DNA of 64,000 nucleotides. It comes from 21-14-0-10-47-8 sp966211795 (lineage in GTDB: Bacteria > Bdellovibrionota > Bdellovibrionia > Bdellovibrionales > Bdellovibrionaceae). Position 1 is the stretch's first letter. Each line of letters begins with the position of its first letter. Both the position numbers and the translations under genes were made by a program. Positions 27,572-36,957 of the stretch are shown in pieces. The DNA lies in NCBI GenBank assembly GCA_966211795.1, contig CBIHNW010000024.1, positions 11,396-75,395 of the forward strand. The letters are read 5' to 3'. The notes beneath the pieces are model-generated. The model worked only from the letters and a program-made list of their open reading frames with translations. It was not told where the DNA came from and made no database searches.

Positions 27572-28561
27572 GTGGAGTCCAAACGCTCGAGCCAGTCTCA
27601 TCAGCCAGTTGATTACAAATCAGCAGGCGTTGATGTCGAGGCCGGTGATGCGCTCGTTGATTGGCTTCAGGAAACCGGTTCGACTCAGCCCCACGCCGAT
27701 AAAATCGTCTCGGGCATTGGTGGATTTGCTTCGCTGTTTCGCGCTGATTTTTCCCACCTTAAAAAACCATGTTTGGTCACCTGCACCGATGGTGTGGGCA
27801 CCAAAGTCAAAATCGCGGCGCAATTCGATCGCTACGAAGGCATTGGTCAGGATTTGGTCGGCATGTGTGTCAACGATCTGATCTGCACGGGTGGTGAACC
27901 TTTGATGTTTTTGGATTATTACGCGACCGGAAAGCTCGATCTCAAGGCGGCCAAGGGATTCTTGCAAAGTGTGCGAAAAGCTTGCATCGACAGTGACTGC
28001 GCCTTGGTGGGCGGCGAAACGGCTGAAATGCCAGGGGTGTACCGCGAGAAAGATTTTGACTGTGCGGGATTTGCGGTCGGCGTGGTCGATGAAGAGCAAA
28101 CGCTCGGCGCCCACCGCGTGCAAAAAACTGATATCTTGATTGGTGTCTCCAGCAGTGGTTTTCACTCGAATGGATACAGCCTGCTTCGCCGGGTGTTTGA
28201 AAATGATCTGGAAAAATGGGCGGACGAGCTTTTAAAGCCCACGGCTCTGTACGTGAAACTTTTTAAAGAATTAAAAAAGAGCGTCCAGCTTCATGCTTTG
28301 GCGCACATGACTGGTGGCGGGATCGAAAATGTTCCACGAATTTTGCCGGCCGGGCTTCAGTGGCGCCGGAAAGATTGGCCGTGGCCCGAAAGCTTCCGCG
28401 AGGTCCAACGGCGCACGCAAATGAGTGATGAGCAGATGCTCAAAACTTTGAACTGCGGTGTGGGTCTGGTGCTGGTCATTCCGCCCGATGAAAAATCCAA
28501 AGCGCAATCGGTGATCGAAAGGTTTGGATTTCAATCTTTCGAGCTCGGGGATCTGCAATGA
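27572..28561 (+). CDS. purM: phosphoribosylformylglycinamidine cyclo-ligase (AIR synthetase)
   Basis: A 329-residue enzyme of de novo purine synthesis, closing the imidazole ring with ATP. Visible: DYKSAGVDVEAGD at the N-terminus, TCTDGVGTKVK, VNDLICTGGEPLMFLDYYA, and VGGETAEMPG. I use GTG at 27572 because GGAGG (27562-27566) lies five bases before it; the in-frame ATG at 27560 overlaps that site and would have none. It is the first gene of the pur operon and overlaps purN by 4 nt. Confidence 0.95.
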   Translation: MESKRSSQSHQPVDYKSAGVDVEAGDALVDWLQETGSTQPHADKIVSGIGGFASLFRADFSHLKKPCLVTCTDGVGTKVKIAAQFDRYEGIGQDLVGMCVNDLICTGGEPLMFLDYYATGKLDLKAAKGFLQSVRKACIDSDCALVGGETAEMPGVYREKDFDCAGFAVGVVDEEQTLGAHRVQKTDILIGVSSSGFHSNGYSLLRRVFENDLEKWADELLKPTALYVKLFKELKKSVQLHALAHMTGGGIENVPRILPAGLQWRRKDWPWPESFREVQRRTQMSDEQMLKTLNCGVGLVLVIPPDEKSKAQSVIERFGFQSFELGDLQ

Positions 28562-29145
28562 GGTCCGCTCGCTGGGCGGTTTTTTTGTCCGGTCGAGGCT
28601 CGAACGCCCAAGCGCTTTGGGAAAATATCAGCGAACTGAATATCGATCTTTGCGTCAGTTCCCGAAAAAAATCGCTCGGACTTTTGCGCGCCAAGCGGGC
28701 CGGCGTGCCGACGCTGGTGCTGGATTCCAAAGTGGACTGGGATGCGCTGACCCAGCAATTAGAGGCTCGGCAGATCAACCGTATTTTTCTCTTAGGCTTT
28801 ATGAAGATTCTGCCCGCCGATTTTTGTGAGCACTGGCAAGGGCGCATCTGGAATCTTCATCCCAGCCTGCTGCCGGAATTTACCGGTGCAGACGCCATTG
28901 AAAGAAGTTACGCCGCCCGTGGCTCGTTCGGGGTGAGCATTCATCAAGTGACGGCCGAAATGGACGCGGGGCCTTTGTGCCTGCAAAATCGATTGTCATC
29001 CCAGGTTCAAACTGATTTTCCAACTCTCTCACAAGCTCAGATGAGAATCTCGCAGACCGAACAAAGATTGGTTCGGGAGTGGTCAAGGCGGGTGCAAAAC
29101 TTTGGCAAGCCCGCATCGCAGACAAGGAGTCATGCATGGATTTAA
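28558..29145 (+). CDS. purN: phosphoribosylglycinamide formyltransferase
   Basis: A 195-residue folate-dependent enzyme that formylates GAR. The start AVFLSGRGSNAQAL holds the phosphate loop, and NLHPSLLPEFTGADA carries the catalytic Asn-His pair and substrate loop. The invariant Asp is present near residue 141 (EMDAGP). It overlaps purM by 4 nt and the next gene by 10 nt. The enzyme is in the usual size range. Confidence 0.94.
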   Translation: MRSARWAVFLSGRGSNAQALWENISELNIDLCVSSRKKSLGLLRAKRAGVPTLVLDSKVDWDALTQQLEARQINRIFLLGFMKILPADFCEHWQGRIWNLHPSLLPEFTGADAIERSYAARGSFGVSIHQVTAEMDAGPLCLQNRLSSQVQTDFPTLSQAQMRISQTEQRLVREWSRRVQNFGKPASQTRSHAWI

Positions 29146-30461
29146 ATGCGCAAATAGGCGTGGTTTCAATATTCGGTCGCGGTCACTGGTTGGCGGCAAA
29201 GCTTGCGGAAGATAAAATCCCGGTGACCTTGCTGGATGTGTCGGATCAGATGGGTCTGTGGCAACCCGAGGACATTGAAGGTCCATTTGGCTACTTTCCC
29301 AACGAAGGCTTAGCGAAAGAAAGACTGTCAGAAGATGAAAAGGCGCTGAAAATGCCTTCGGGTTTTACCATTTGGCTCCCAGATGGCCCGGTGGAATTGC
29401 AAGGGCCCACGGCCCTGCACCGCTTGCAGCAAATTCAAACTCCCGAGATCAGTCTTGAGTATCTGAAAAAATCGCCGACCCCGAACTCAGCTGTCGCCAA
29501 TAAACTGAAGAAACTTCCGTTTGATCAAAATTGGCTTTCGCAGCTTTCGCACAATTTATCCTGCTCGATCGATACGCTTTCCACCGAGTCCCTGAAAGAA
29601 GGCATGAAGCGAAATCTGTTTGAAGACTTTTATGTTCGGCAAGTGACCGTGAATGGGCACAGCAAATCACTGAATTGGTGCGAGCAAAAAGGCGTCAAGG
29701 TTTTAAGGAATGTTGAAATCAAAGACCTCGTGTTTGAAGAGAGAAATAAAATCGCCAGTCTCGAGGTTCGCACCGATCATCTGGGAATTTTCAAGGCCGA
29801 GCAATTAGTGGTTTGTCTGACCGCCGAAGAATGCGCGATGATCAGTCCGAAAATCCAGCAAAGTCTTTTCGGTCAAGGCGTGATCGAGCCGCAGTGGGCG
29901 TGGATGCGCTACCGGGTGAAAATGCAGGGCGAGGGTCCTCTTTCCAATCTCACGCGCGATCAGATTCCGGTTCATTGCGTGGTGATCGATGATTTGATGC
30001 TACCTTGGTCGCACGAAAATCTGATGATCGTGCAGCGCGCTTCGCAGCCTGACAGCTTTGATGTGTGGATGAAGATGCCAAACAATCAACGCTTCAACAG
30101 CCAGTACCTCATCGCTCGCGGCGAGAAGATGATGCAGGCCTTGGAAAGACGACTTCCGGACAATCACATCGTGATGTTGGCGCTTCCGCTGGAAGCCAAG
30201 TCGACTTTTCAGCAAATGGGCCCAGCCAGGCAGCCGGTGTATTCGCGAACGGTGATGGGACTGCGTCCGCCGATGAACGTCAAGAATGTCTATTTGGACA
30301 GTCCCGAATATTGGCGATCGCTCAGCTGGGAAGGTCAATTTGAACACCAAGAGCGCATCCACGCCGAGCTCAAAGCTTGGTGGAACCACAAGGAAGAGCT
30401 CCGGATCAAGCGCGAGCTCAAAGAAGCGGCTAAGCAAAAAAATCGAGGAGCAGATCTGTGA
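29136..30461 (+). CDS. unknown protein in the purine operon, Rossmann-like N-terminus
   Basis: A 441-residue protein between purN and purB. The N-terminus has a beta-alpha-beta start (VVSIFGRGHWLAAKLAEDK, then VTLLDVS) like the FAD/NAD(P) fold of amine oxidases or protoporphyrinogen oxidase. The glycine motif is, however, GRGHW rather than GxGxxG, so cofactor binding is uncertain. The rest shows no motif I recognise; the tail (about 410-441) is a charged helix. AAGGAG stands before ATG 29136, and the gene overlaps both neighbours. Its position makes a link with purine or folate use worth testing, but function cannot be named. Confidence 0.6.
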   Translation: MDLNAQIGVVSIFGRGHWLAAKLAEDKIPVTLLDVSDQMGLWQPEDIEGPFGYFPNEGLAKERLSEDEKALKMPSGFTIWLPDGPVELQGPTALHRLQQIQTPEISLEYLKKSPTPNSAVANKLKKLPFDQNWLSQLSHNLSCSIDTLSTESLKEGMKRNLFEDFYVRQVTVNGHSKSLNWCEQKGVKVLRNVEIKDLVFEERNKIASLEVRTDHLGIFKAEQLVVCLTAEECAMISPKIQQSLFGQGVIEPQWAWMRYRVKMQGEGPLSNLTRDQIPVHCVVIDDLMLPWSHENLMIVQRASQPDSFDVWMKMPNNQRFNSQYLIARGEKMMQALERRLPDNHIVMLALPLEAKSTFQQMGPARQPVYSRTVMGLRPPMNVKNVYLDSPEYWRSLSWEGQFEHQERIHAELKAWWNHKEELRIKRELKEAAKQKNRGADL

Positions 30462-31744
30462 TTGAAAGATACACGCGAGCAGAAATGGGATTGGTCTGGG
30501 ATATTGAGACCAAGTTTTCAAAAATGATGGAAGTGGAAATCGCGGTGGCGAAGGTGCAGGCCGGGATGAAGATCATTCCGCGCTCGGCGGCCCAGGCGAT
30601 TGCTTCGAAAAGCAAATTTTCGGTGAAACGAATTCTGGAAATTGAAAAGGAAACAAAGCACGACGTGATCGCCTTTGTATCAAACGTTGCCGAGAATGTC
30701 GGCGAAGCGGGCCGCTACGTGCATTTTGGATTGACGAGCTCGGACGTGCTGGACACGGCTTTTAGCCTGCAGGTGCGTGACGCCGGCCAAGTGCTCGAGA
30801 AGAGTCTCGACTTCTTGGAAAAGTCTCTTAAGAATCTGGTGCGAAAAAATGCCGATGCCATGTGCGCCGGTCGCACGCATGGCATGTTTGCCGAACCCAC
30901 CACATTTGGTCTAAAAATGGGTGGCTTTTTAGCTGAGCTCAAGCGAAATCGCGTCCGCGTCGAGCGAGCGCTGAAGCAAATGCAGATCGCCAAGCTCAGC
31001 GGTGCGGTCGGGACCTATTCAAGCCAGTCGGTTCAGGTTGAGGCCAAAGTAGCGAAGCTTTTAAAGCTGCAGCCGGAAACGATCGCCACCCAAGTGGTGC
31101 CACGCGATCGGCACGCCGAGATGATGCTGGCCTTAGCGCTCTTGGGAGCGGGGCTTGAAAGATTGGCAATCGAGCTTCGCCACCTGCAGCGAAGCGAAGT
31201 CAGCGAGGTCACGGAAGGCTTTACGCGTGGGCAGAAGGGCTCATCGGCGATGCCACATAAGAAAAATCCAATATCGGCCGAGAACATCACGGGACTTTCG
31301 CGCTTGCTTCGCTCTTACGCGCAGGCATCGCTGGAAGACATCGCCCTTTGGCACGAGCGGGATATTTCTCACTCGTCGGTCGAGCGCGTGATTTTTCCGG
31401 ATGCTTTTATCGTCGCTGATTACGCCGTTCATCGCATGGCCATCTTGATCGAAGGTCTAGACGTGCACCGAAAAAAAATGTTGGAAAATATCGAGCTTTC
31501 GCAAGGACAGCTTTTCAGTTCACAGGTGCTCTTGGCCCTGGTTGAAAAAGGGCTCGACCGTGAGACCGCTTATTATCACGTGCAAAGGCTTTGTCACTCG
31601 TTGGGAAAAGGGGATCATCTGCGCGAAAAGCTTTTGAGGGATCCCGAGCTCAAACGCCTGCTCAAGCCGAAAGAAGTGGACGGAATTTTTCAGGGAACGC
31701 GAAATCAGAAGGCCATCAAAGACGTCATCAAAAGGGTACTTTAA
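30458..31744 (+). CDS. purB: adenylosuccinate lyase
   Basis: A 428-residue fumarase/aspartase-superfamily enzyme that acts twice in purine synthesis (SAICAR to AICAR, adenylosuccinate to AMP). The signature GSSAMPHKKNPISAE holds the mobile catalytic serine loop; the catalytic His lies in GRTHGMFAEP. The start is GTG, overlapping the preceding stop as GTGA, with GAGGAG seven bases upstream. Length matches the short bacterial form. Confidence 0.96.
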   Translation: MIERYTRAEMGLVWDIETKFSKMMEVEIAVAKVQAGMKIIPRSAAQAIASKSKFSVKRILEIEKETKHDVIAFVSNVAENVGEAGRYVHFGLTSSDVLDTAFSLQVRDAGQVLEKSLDFLEKSLKNLVRKNADAMCAGRTHGMFAEPTTFGLKMGGFLAELKRNRVRVERALKQMQIAKLSGAVGTYSSQSVQVEAKVAKLLKLQPETIATQVVPRDRHAEMMLALALLGAGLERLAIELRHLQRSEVSEVTEGFTRGQKGSSAMPHKKNPISAENITGLSRLLRSYAQASLEDIALWHERDISHSSVERVIFPDAFIVADYAVHRMAILIEGLDVHRKKMLENIELSQGQLFSSQVLLALVEKGLDRETAYYHVQRLCHSLGKGDHLREKLLRDPELKRLLKPKEVDGIFQGTRNQKAIKDVIKRVL

Positions 31745-31745
31745 T

Positions 31746-32468
31746 ATGAAGAGCGAATTGCTATACGAAGGAAAAGCGAAAAAAATCTATTCGATTCCGG
31801 GCGAGCCCAACAAAGTGCGGGTCGAGTATAAAAACAGTCTCACCGCCTTCAACGCTTTGAAGAAGGGCGAATTCGAACAAAAAGGCGAAATCAATCGCGA
31901 GATCACGTCGCTGATCTTTCAGTACTTGAAAAAACACGGCGTCGCTTCGCACTGGGTTTCGGATGTGGGGCCGGTCGAGATGATCGTGCAGAAAGTAAAT
32001 ATCATTCCGCTCGAAGTGGTGGTGCGAAACATTCTGGCTGGCAGCACGGCCAAGAAATTAGGAATTGAAGAAGGCAAGAAGCTGCAAAAACCCTTGGTCG
32101 AATTTTATTATAAAAATGATGCCCTGGCGGATCCTTTTCTCAGTGATGACCAAGCCTTGATGTTAGAGGTTGCAACCGAGCAAGAGCTGAAGGAATTAAA
32201 AGCCAAGGCGCTCGCCATCAATATCTTGATGCGCGATCTTTTTCATCAGGCGGGAATTGAGCTGGTCGATTTTAAAATTGAATTTGGCAAGGATCTTAAA
32301 AATGAAATTCTTTTGGCCGACGAGATCTCTCCGGATTGCTGCCGATTGTGGGATCTAAAAACTCAGGAGAAACTCGACAAGGATCGTTTTCGTCGGGATC
32401 TGGGGCAAATCAAAGAAAGTTACCAAGAAGTATTAAAGCGATTGAAAGAGGCGGTGGCACATGGGTGA
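31746..32468 (+). CDS. purC: SAICAR synthetase
   Basis: A 240-residue ATP-dependent enzyme joining CAIR and aspartate. N-terminal LLYEGKAKKIYSI is the nucleotide loop; QKVNIIPLEVVVRNI and GSTAKKLGIEEG are the substrate region, and the ATP/metal site is near LADEISPDCCRLWD. It begins one base after the purB stop, without a strong ribosome site, and overlaps purS by 8 nt. Confidence 0.96.
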   Translation: MKSELLYEGKAKKIYSIPGEPNKVRVEYKNSLTAFNALKKGEFEQKGEINREITSLIFQYLKKHGVASHWVSDVGPVEMIVQKVNIIPLEVVVRNILAGSTAKKLGIEEGKKLQKPLVEFYYKNDALADPFLSDDQALMLEVATEQELKELKAKALAINILMRDLFHQAGIELVDFKIEFGKDLKNEILLADEISPDCCRLWDLKTQEKLDKDRFRRDLGQIKESYQEVLKRLKEAVAHG

Positions 32469-32706
32469 GAAAACAAGAATCGGCGTCAAGATTATGCCTC
32501 GGGATGTGATCCTGGACACTCAGGGGCGCGCCATCGAGCAGACTTTAAAATTAAATGCGATGCCCGAGGCGCACGTCCGCGTGGGTCGATTTGTCGAGCT
32601 CGAGTTTGATGCGGGTCGCGACAATGCTCGCAAGCAGGCCGAGACGATCGCGAAAAATATTTTGTGCAATCCTTTGATTGAAACCTTTGAACTGAAGGAC
32701 ATGTGA
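32461..32706 (+). CDS. purS: FGAM synthase subunit PurS
   Basis: An 81-residue small subunit that holds PurQ and PurL together and helps ammonia channelling in the three-part FGAM synthase. The pattern is typical: a first strand with MPRDVILDTQGRAIEQTL, RVGRFVELEFD in the middle, and NPLIETFELKDM at the C-terminus. It overlaps purC by 8 nt and stops four bases before purQ. Its presence fits the small PurL here. Confidence 0.94.
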   Translation: MGEKTRIGVKIMPRDVILDTQGRAIEQTLKLNAMPEAHVRVGRFVELEFDAGRDNARKQAETIAKNILCNPLIETFELKDM

Positions 32707-32710
32707 TTTC

Positions 32711-33352
32711 ATGAAAAAGATCGGCGTTCTTCGTTTTCCCGGAACCAATTGCGACCGCGATGTGTTTTCAATGGTCGAAGCCAAAGGGCTTCTGCCGCAG
32801 TTTCTGTGGCACCTCGATCTCTTTGATGCGAAAGAGTACGAAGCTCTTTTGATTCCGGGTGGATTCAGTTACGGAGATTACCTTCGCTCGGGGGCGCTGG
32901 CCGCACTTTCGCCGGTGATGAAGTCGGTTCGCGAATTTGCCGAACGCGGAGGACCGGTCATGGGAATCTGCAACGGCTTTCAGATTTTGTGTGAAGCGCA
33001 TCTTTTACCGGGCGCTTTGGTGAAAAACGAGGGCCGCCGATTTGTCGATGATTGGGTTGAGCTCGAGATGACCCGCACGCATGACGTTTTTGCAAAGGAC
33101 ATCAAAAAGGGCGAGACATTTAAATTACCGGTGGCGCACGGGGATGGACGATTTTATGCGCCGGCCGATGAGCTCAAGAAAATATTCGATCAGGACTTGG
33201 TCTGGATGAAATACGTCACCAATCCCAACGGCAGCCTGGCTGATATCGCTGGCGTCATGAATGAAAAACGAAATGTTGTGGGCTTGATGCCGCATCCTGA
33301 GCGCGCGATTGCGGAATGGATGGGCGGCATGGGCGGATGGAGCTTTCTATGA
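32711..33352 (+). CDS. purQ: FGAM synthase glutaminase subunit PurQ
   Basis: A 213-residue class I glutamine amidotransferase giving ammonia to PurL. The nucleophile elbow is VMGICNGFQIL with its Cys; the His-Glu pair is in GLMPHPERAI. GGFSYGDYLRSG is the substrate loop. It overlaps purL by 4 nt (ATGA). Confidence 0.96.
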   Translation: MKKIGVLRFPGTNCDRDVFSMVEAKGLLPQFLWHLDLFDAKEYEALLIPGGFSYGDYLRSGALAALSPVMKSVREFAERGGPVMGICNGFQILCEAHLLPGALVKNEGRRFVDDWVELEMTRTHDVFAKDIKKGETFKLPVAHGDGRFYAPADELKKIFDQDLVWMKYVTNPNGSLADIAGVMNEKRNVVGLMPHPERAIAEWMGGMGGWSFL

Positions 33353-35517
33353 ATGAAGAACTGAAGAAAAAGCTCAAGGCTTATCGCATCTCCGAATCCG
33401 AGTATCATAAGATTTGTGAGCTTTTGGGGCGAGAACCCAAAACTGTCGAGTGGGCTTTGTTCTCGGCCTTGTGGAGCGAGCACTGCAGTTACAAAAGTTC
33501 GAAAGTGCATCTGAAAAAATTTGCGCAAACGGTGAATTCAAGCGTCGTCAATGCCAGTGGCGAAAATGCCGGCGTTGTTGATGTGGGATTTGGTGAGCGC
33601 ATCGCTTTCAAAATGGAATCTCACAATCACCCAAGTTTTATCGAACCCTATCAGGGCGCGGCGACGGGCGTTGGCGGAATCTTGCGAGATATTTTCACCA
33701 TGGGGGCTCGTCCCATCGCGCTGGCGGATTATTTGTGCTTTGGTGAAGAGAAAGCGCCACGCATGCCGGCTTTGGTCGACGGAGTGGTGCGTGGAATCAG
33801 TGGCTACGGCAACTGCGTCGGTGTGCCGACGGTGACGGGGCAAACGAATTTCAATGCCTCTTACAACCAAAATATTCTGGTCAATGCGATGGCGGTGGGG
33901 CTTTTAAATCCCAAAGATCCGATCGCGCTTTCGGGTGCGAAAGGTGTTGGCAATTGGGTGGTTTATGTCGGCGCGAAAACAGGAAAAGACGGCGTGCACG
34001 GGGCGGCGATGGCGTCAGAGTCTTTTGATGACAATTCCGAGAGCAAAAAGCCCAACGTGCAGATCGGTGATCCGTATTTTGAAAAGCTCTTGATCGAATC
34101 TTGTCTCGAAGTCATTCAAGAAGGCTTGGTCGTGAGCATTCAGGATATGGGTGCGGCCGGATTGACCAGCTCCAGTTTTGAAATGGCTTCGAAGGGTGGG
34201 CTTGGGATGGAGATGCATCTCGACCTTGTTCCGCTGCGCGATTCCAGCATGACGCCTGAAGAAATTCTTCTTTCTGAATCCCAAGAGCGCATGTTGCTCA
34301 TTTGCGAGCCCGGAAAATATGATTTGATCCAAAAGCGATTCTCACGTTGGGGATTGGATGCCCAGAAAATCGGGCAGGTGATTTCGGATAAACGCGTGAA
34401 GCTTTTCTGGAAAGAGGAGGTCTTGACGGATCTTGACCCTGATCTCTTGGTGGAGAACGCGCCGGTTTACAATCGTGAATTTAAGGCGTGGGATTTTCCG
34501 CGACGAAAGGATTCTCTCGCAACCAAGCGAATCCAGGCGAGCGAGCTGCATCACTTGATTTTGCAAAATATCACTTCGGTTCAAGGTGGCAGTCGCAAGG
34601 CGATTTACCGTCAGTACGATCAGCGAGTGGGCGCTCGAACGGCAGCCGGTGCGGACGAGTCCGATGTGGCGATGATTCGCTTGCCGTCGGGTCGGGGCCT
34701 GGCGATCGCGGTGGGCTGCCGGCCTGAAATCATGAAGATCGATGCACGTCTGGGCGCTTTGGATGCGGTGGCGTATCCGGCTTTGCAGATGGCCGCCAAG
34801 GGAGCGAAAGCCTGTGCGGTGACAGATTGTTTGAATTTTGGAAATCCGGAAAAGTCCGAAATTATGTCAGAGTTCGTCGCTGCGGTCGATGCGATCACCG
34901 AGATCTCGCGAAAATTGCAGACCCCGGTCATCAGTGGTAACGTGAGCTTCTACAATGAAACCCAAGGAGCCAACATCATCTCCACGCCGGCGACCGGATT
35001 GATCGGTGTTCGTGAATCGGTCGAAGCTTTGCCGAAGGATTATTTCACGAGTGATGCGCAAGTGGTGTTTTCATTGAAGCTTCAGATGAGCGAGCTGGAT
35101 CTGAAGGCGCAGCAGTTTTCGGGCGAGCCGGTGATAGATAAGATTCAGGCCCTGCAGAATCTTTTGCTGGAAATGGAATCGGCCAAGCTTTTCTCGGCCT
35201 CGCAAATGGTGGGGCTTGGGGGGTTGGCGGTGACGCTTGCGAAAATGAGTCTGCATCAGGGAATCGGCTTTTCGTCGAATCTTTCAACCGAGTCCGTAAA
35301 CTGGGCAGGGGATGGTTTGTACCAAGTGGTCTTGGTGACGGATCGACCGCAAGAGCTTGAAAGTTTCTTGAACGAGAAGGCGCGAATGCCAAGCGGTTTC
35401 GAGTGGACCGAGTTGGGCTCAACGGGCGGCGAAGTCGTGAAGTTTGGAAATGATGTGCAGCTACCGGTTACCAGTTTGCAGCAGAGATCGCAAACGGGAC
35501 TTGATTCTGTCATTTAA
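33349..35517 (+). CDS. purL: FGAM synthase large subunit PurL (small type)
   Basis: A 722-residue enzyme of the PurS/PurQ-dependent type, much shorter than the 1300-residue single-chain form. It turns FGAR, ATP and ammonia into FGAM. N-terminal EWALFSALWSEHCSYKSS, then FKMESHNHPSFIEPYQGAATGVGG with the ATP/metal residues, and IQDMGAAGLTSSSFEMASKG are diagnostic. ATG 33349 has GGAG six bases upstream. The two AIRS-like halves are both present. Confidence 0.96.
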   Translation: MNEELKKKLKAYRISESEYHKICELLGREPKTVEWALFSALWSEHCSYKSSKVHLKKFAQTVNSSVVNASGENAGVVDVGFGERIAFKMESHNHPSFIEPYQGAATGVGGILRDIFTMGARPIALADYLCFGEEKAPRMPALVDGVVRGISGYGNCVGVPTVTGQTNFNASYNQNILVNAMAVGLLNPKDPIALSGAKGVGNWVVYVGAKTGKDGVHGAAMASESFDDNSESKKPNVQIGDPYFEKLLIESCLEVIQEGLVVSIQDMGAAGLTSSSFEMASKGGLGMEMHLDLVPLRDSSMTPEEILLSESQERMLLICEPGKYDLIQKRFSRWGLDAQKIGQVISDKRVKLFWKEEVLTDLDPDLLVENAPVYNREFKAWDFPRRKDSLATKRIQASELHHLILQNITSVQGGSRKAIYRQYDQRVGARTAAGADESDVAMIRLPSGRGLAIAVGCRPEIMKIDARLGALDAVAYPALQMAAKGAKACAVTDCLNFGNPEKSEIMSEFVAAVDAITEISRKLQTPVISGNVSFYNETQGANIISTPATGLIGVRESVEALPKDYFTSDAQVVFSLKLQMSELDLKAQQFSGEPVIDKIQALQNLLLEMESAKLFSASQMVGLGGLAVTLAKMSLHQGIGFSSNLSTESVNWAGDGLYQVVLVTDRPQELESFLNEKARMPSGFEWTELGSTGGEVVKFGNDVQLPVTSLQQRSQTGLDSVI

Positions 35518-35535
35518 TAGAAACGAGTGGATGAG

Positions 35536-36957
35536 ATGGCTTGGAAAGAAGAGTGCGGAGTTTTTGGGATCTGGAATCATGCCGATGCTTCGCGCTTGGC
35601 GTATCTCGGTCTCTTTGCCATGCAACATCGCGGACAAGAGTCGGCCGGCATCACGTCACTGACCGATTCCGGAGTGCAGCTTCATTACAAAGGCTTGGGT
35701 CTGGTGGGGGATGTCTTTCAAGAAGAGCAGCTTGCCCAACTGCAAGGACGTCATGCCATTGGACATGTTCGGTACTCGACCACCGGACAAAATCTTTTGA
35801 CCAACGCTCAGCCCTTAAGCGCTAATCTTTTATCGGGTCCGGTCTCGGTTGCGCACAATGGAAATATCGTCAACACGAACTCCTTGAAAAAAAACCTGCA
35901 AACCCAAGGCGCTATTTTTCAAGGCACCAACGACACCGAAATTTTATTGCATCTCATTTCTCGCCATCCCAGCAACCAGATCGTCGATTGTTTAAAAGAC
36001 AGTCTGGTGCAAATCGTTGGCGCCTACAGTTTCGTCATTCTCACGCATGATCGCATGCTGGCCATGCGTGATCCGCAGGGCTTCAGGCCGCTGGTCTTAG
36101 GAAAAAAACAAAACGAAAAAGGCGAGTGGGCCAGCGTGGTTGCGAGCGAAACCTGCGCTTTGGATTTAATCGGCGCGCAGTACGTGCGCGAAATTGAGCC
36201 CGGGGAAATGTACTGGGTCGATGCGGGCGGCGAGCATTCGATTCGCTTTGCGCCCAAGGTGCAAGCAGCCCGCTGTGTTTTTGAGCATGTCTATTTCTCG
36301 CGACCGGATTCGGTGGTCTTTGGGCATTCGGTCTACGAAACGCGAAAACAATTTGGGCGCTGGTTGGCGCGCGAGACGTCGGTGTCGGCGGATTTGGTGA
36401 TTCCGGTGCCGGATGGGGGTGTTCCGGCAGCGATCGGTTACGCCAGCGAAAGTGGAATTCCGTTCGAGTTCGGCATCATCCGCAACCATTACGTGGGTCG
36501 GACTTTTATTCAGCCGCAGCAATCGATTCGAAGCTTTGGGGTCAAAATTAAATTAAATCCGCAAGCGGCCGTCTTGTCTGGCAAAAGAGTGATCGTGGTC
36601 GACGATTCTTTGGTGCGCGGAACCACCAGCCAAAAAATCATCGCCCTGGTTCGGCAAGCCGGCGCCAAAGAGGTGCATCTGCGCATCGCCAGCCCACCAA
36701 CTGTGGGGCCATGCTACTACGGCGTTGACACTCCACAAAAAAAGCAGCTGATTGCCGCCGAGCAGAGTTTGGAAGAGATCAGGCAGTTTGTCGGGGCGGA
36801 TTCTTTGTCGTACCTGTCATTGGAAGGATTGTTCGGAGCCTTGGGCGAGGTGCCGGCTCCTGAGAAAAAATCTTTCTGTGCCGCTTGCTTCGATCACAAA
36901 TATCCGACACCCTTATTTGATGACATCCAAAACGAATTCTCCTCTCAAGGCCGGTGA
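35536..36957 (+). CDS. purF: amidophosphoribosyltransferase
   Basis: A 473-residue enzyme of the first committed purine step (PRPP plus glutamine to phosphoribosylamine). The glutaminase Cys is C7 after a short propeptide (MAWKEE), then GVFGIWNH. The PRPP loop is VIVVDDSLVRGTTS. Cysteines matching the B. subtilis [4Fe-4S] ligands are present: one in AARCVFEH, one in VGPCYYGVDT and the CAAC pair near the C-terminus. The protein is therefore probably a propeptide-processed, iron-sulfur form. It lies last among the pur genes and overlaps the next gene by 38 nt. Confidence 0.96.
   Translation: MAWKEECGVFGIWNHADASRLAYLGLFAMQHRGQESAGITSLTDSGVQLHYKGLGLVGDVFQEEQLAQLQGRHAIGHVRYSTTGQNLLTNAQPLSANLLSGPVSVAHNGNIVNTNSLKKNLQTQGAIFQGTNDTEILLHLISRHPSNQIVDCLKDSLVQIVGAYSFVILTHDRMLAMRDPQGFRPLVLGKKQNEKGEWASVVASETCALDLIGAQYVREIEPGEMYWVDAGGEHSIRFAPKVQAARCVFEHVYFSRPDSVVFGHSVYETRKQFGRWLARETSVSADLVIPVPDGGVPAAIGYASESGIPFEFGIIRNHYVGRTFIQPQQSIRSFGVKIKLNPQAAVLSGKRVIVVDDSLVRGTTSQKIIALVRQAGAKEVHLRIASPPTVGPCYYGVDTPQKKQLIAAEQSLEEIRQFVGADSLSYLSLEGLFGALGEVPAPEKKSFCAACFDHKYPTPLFDDIQNEFSSQGR

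Noticed and set aside
27226..27612. 128-codon frame in the purM leader
   Set aside because: No ribosome site, no protein-like pattern, and it runs into purM in a different frame.
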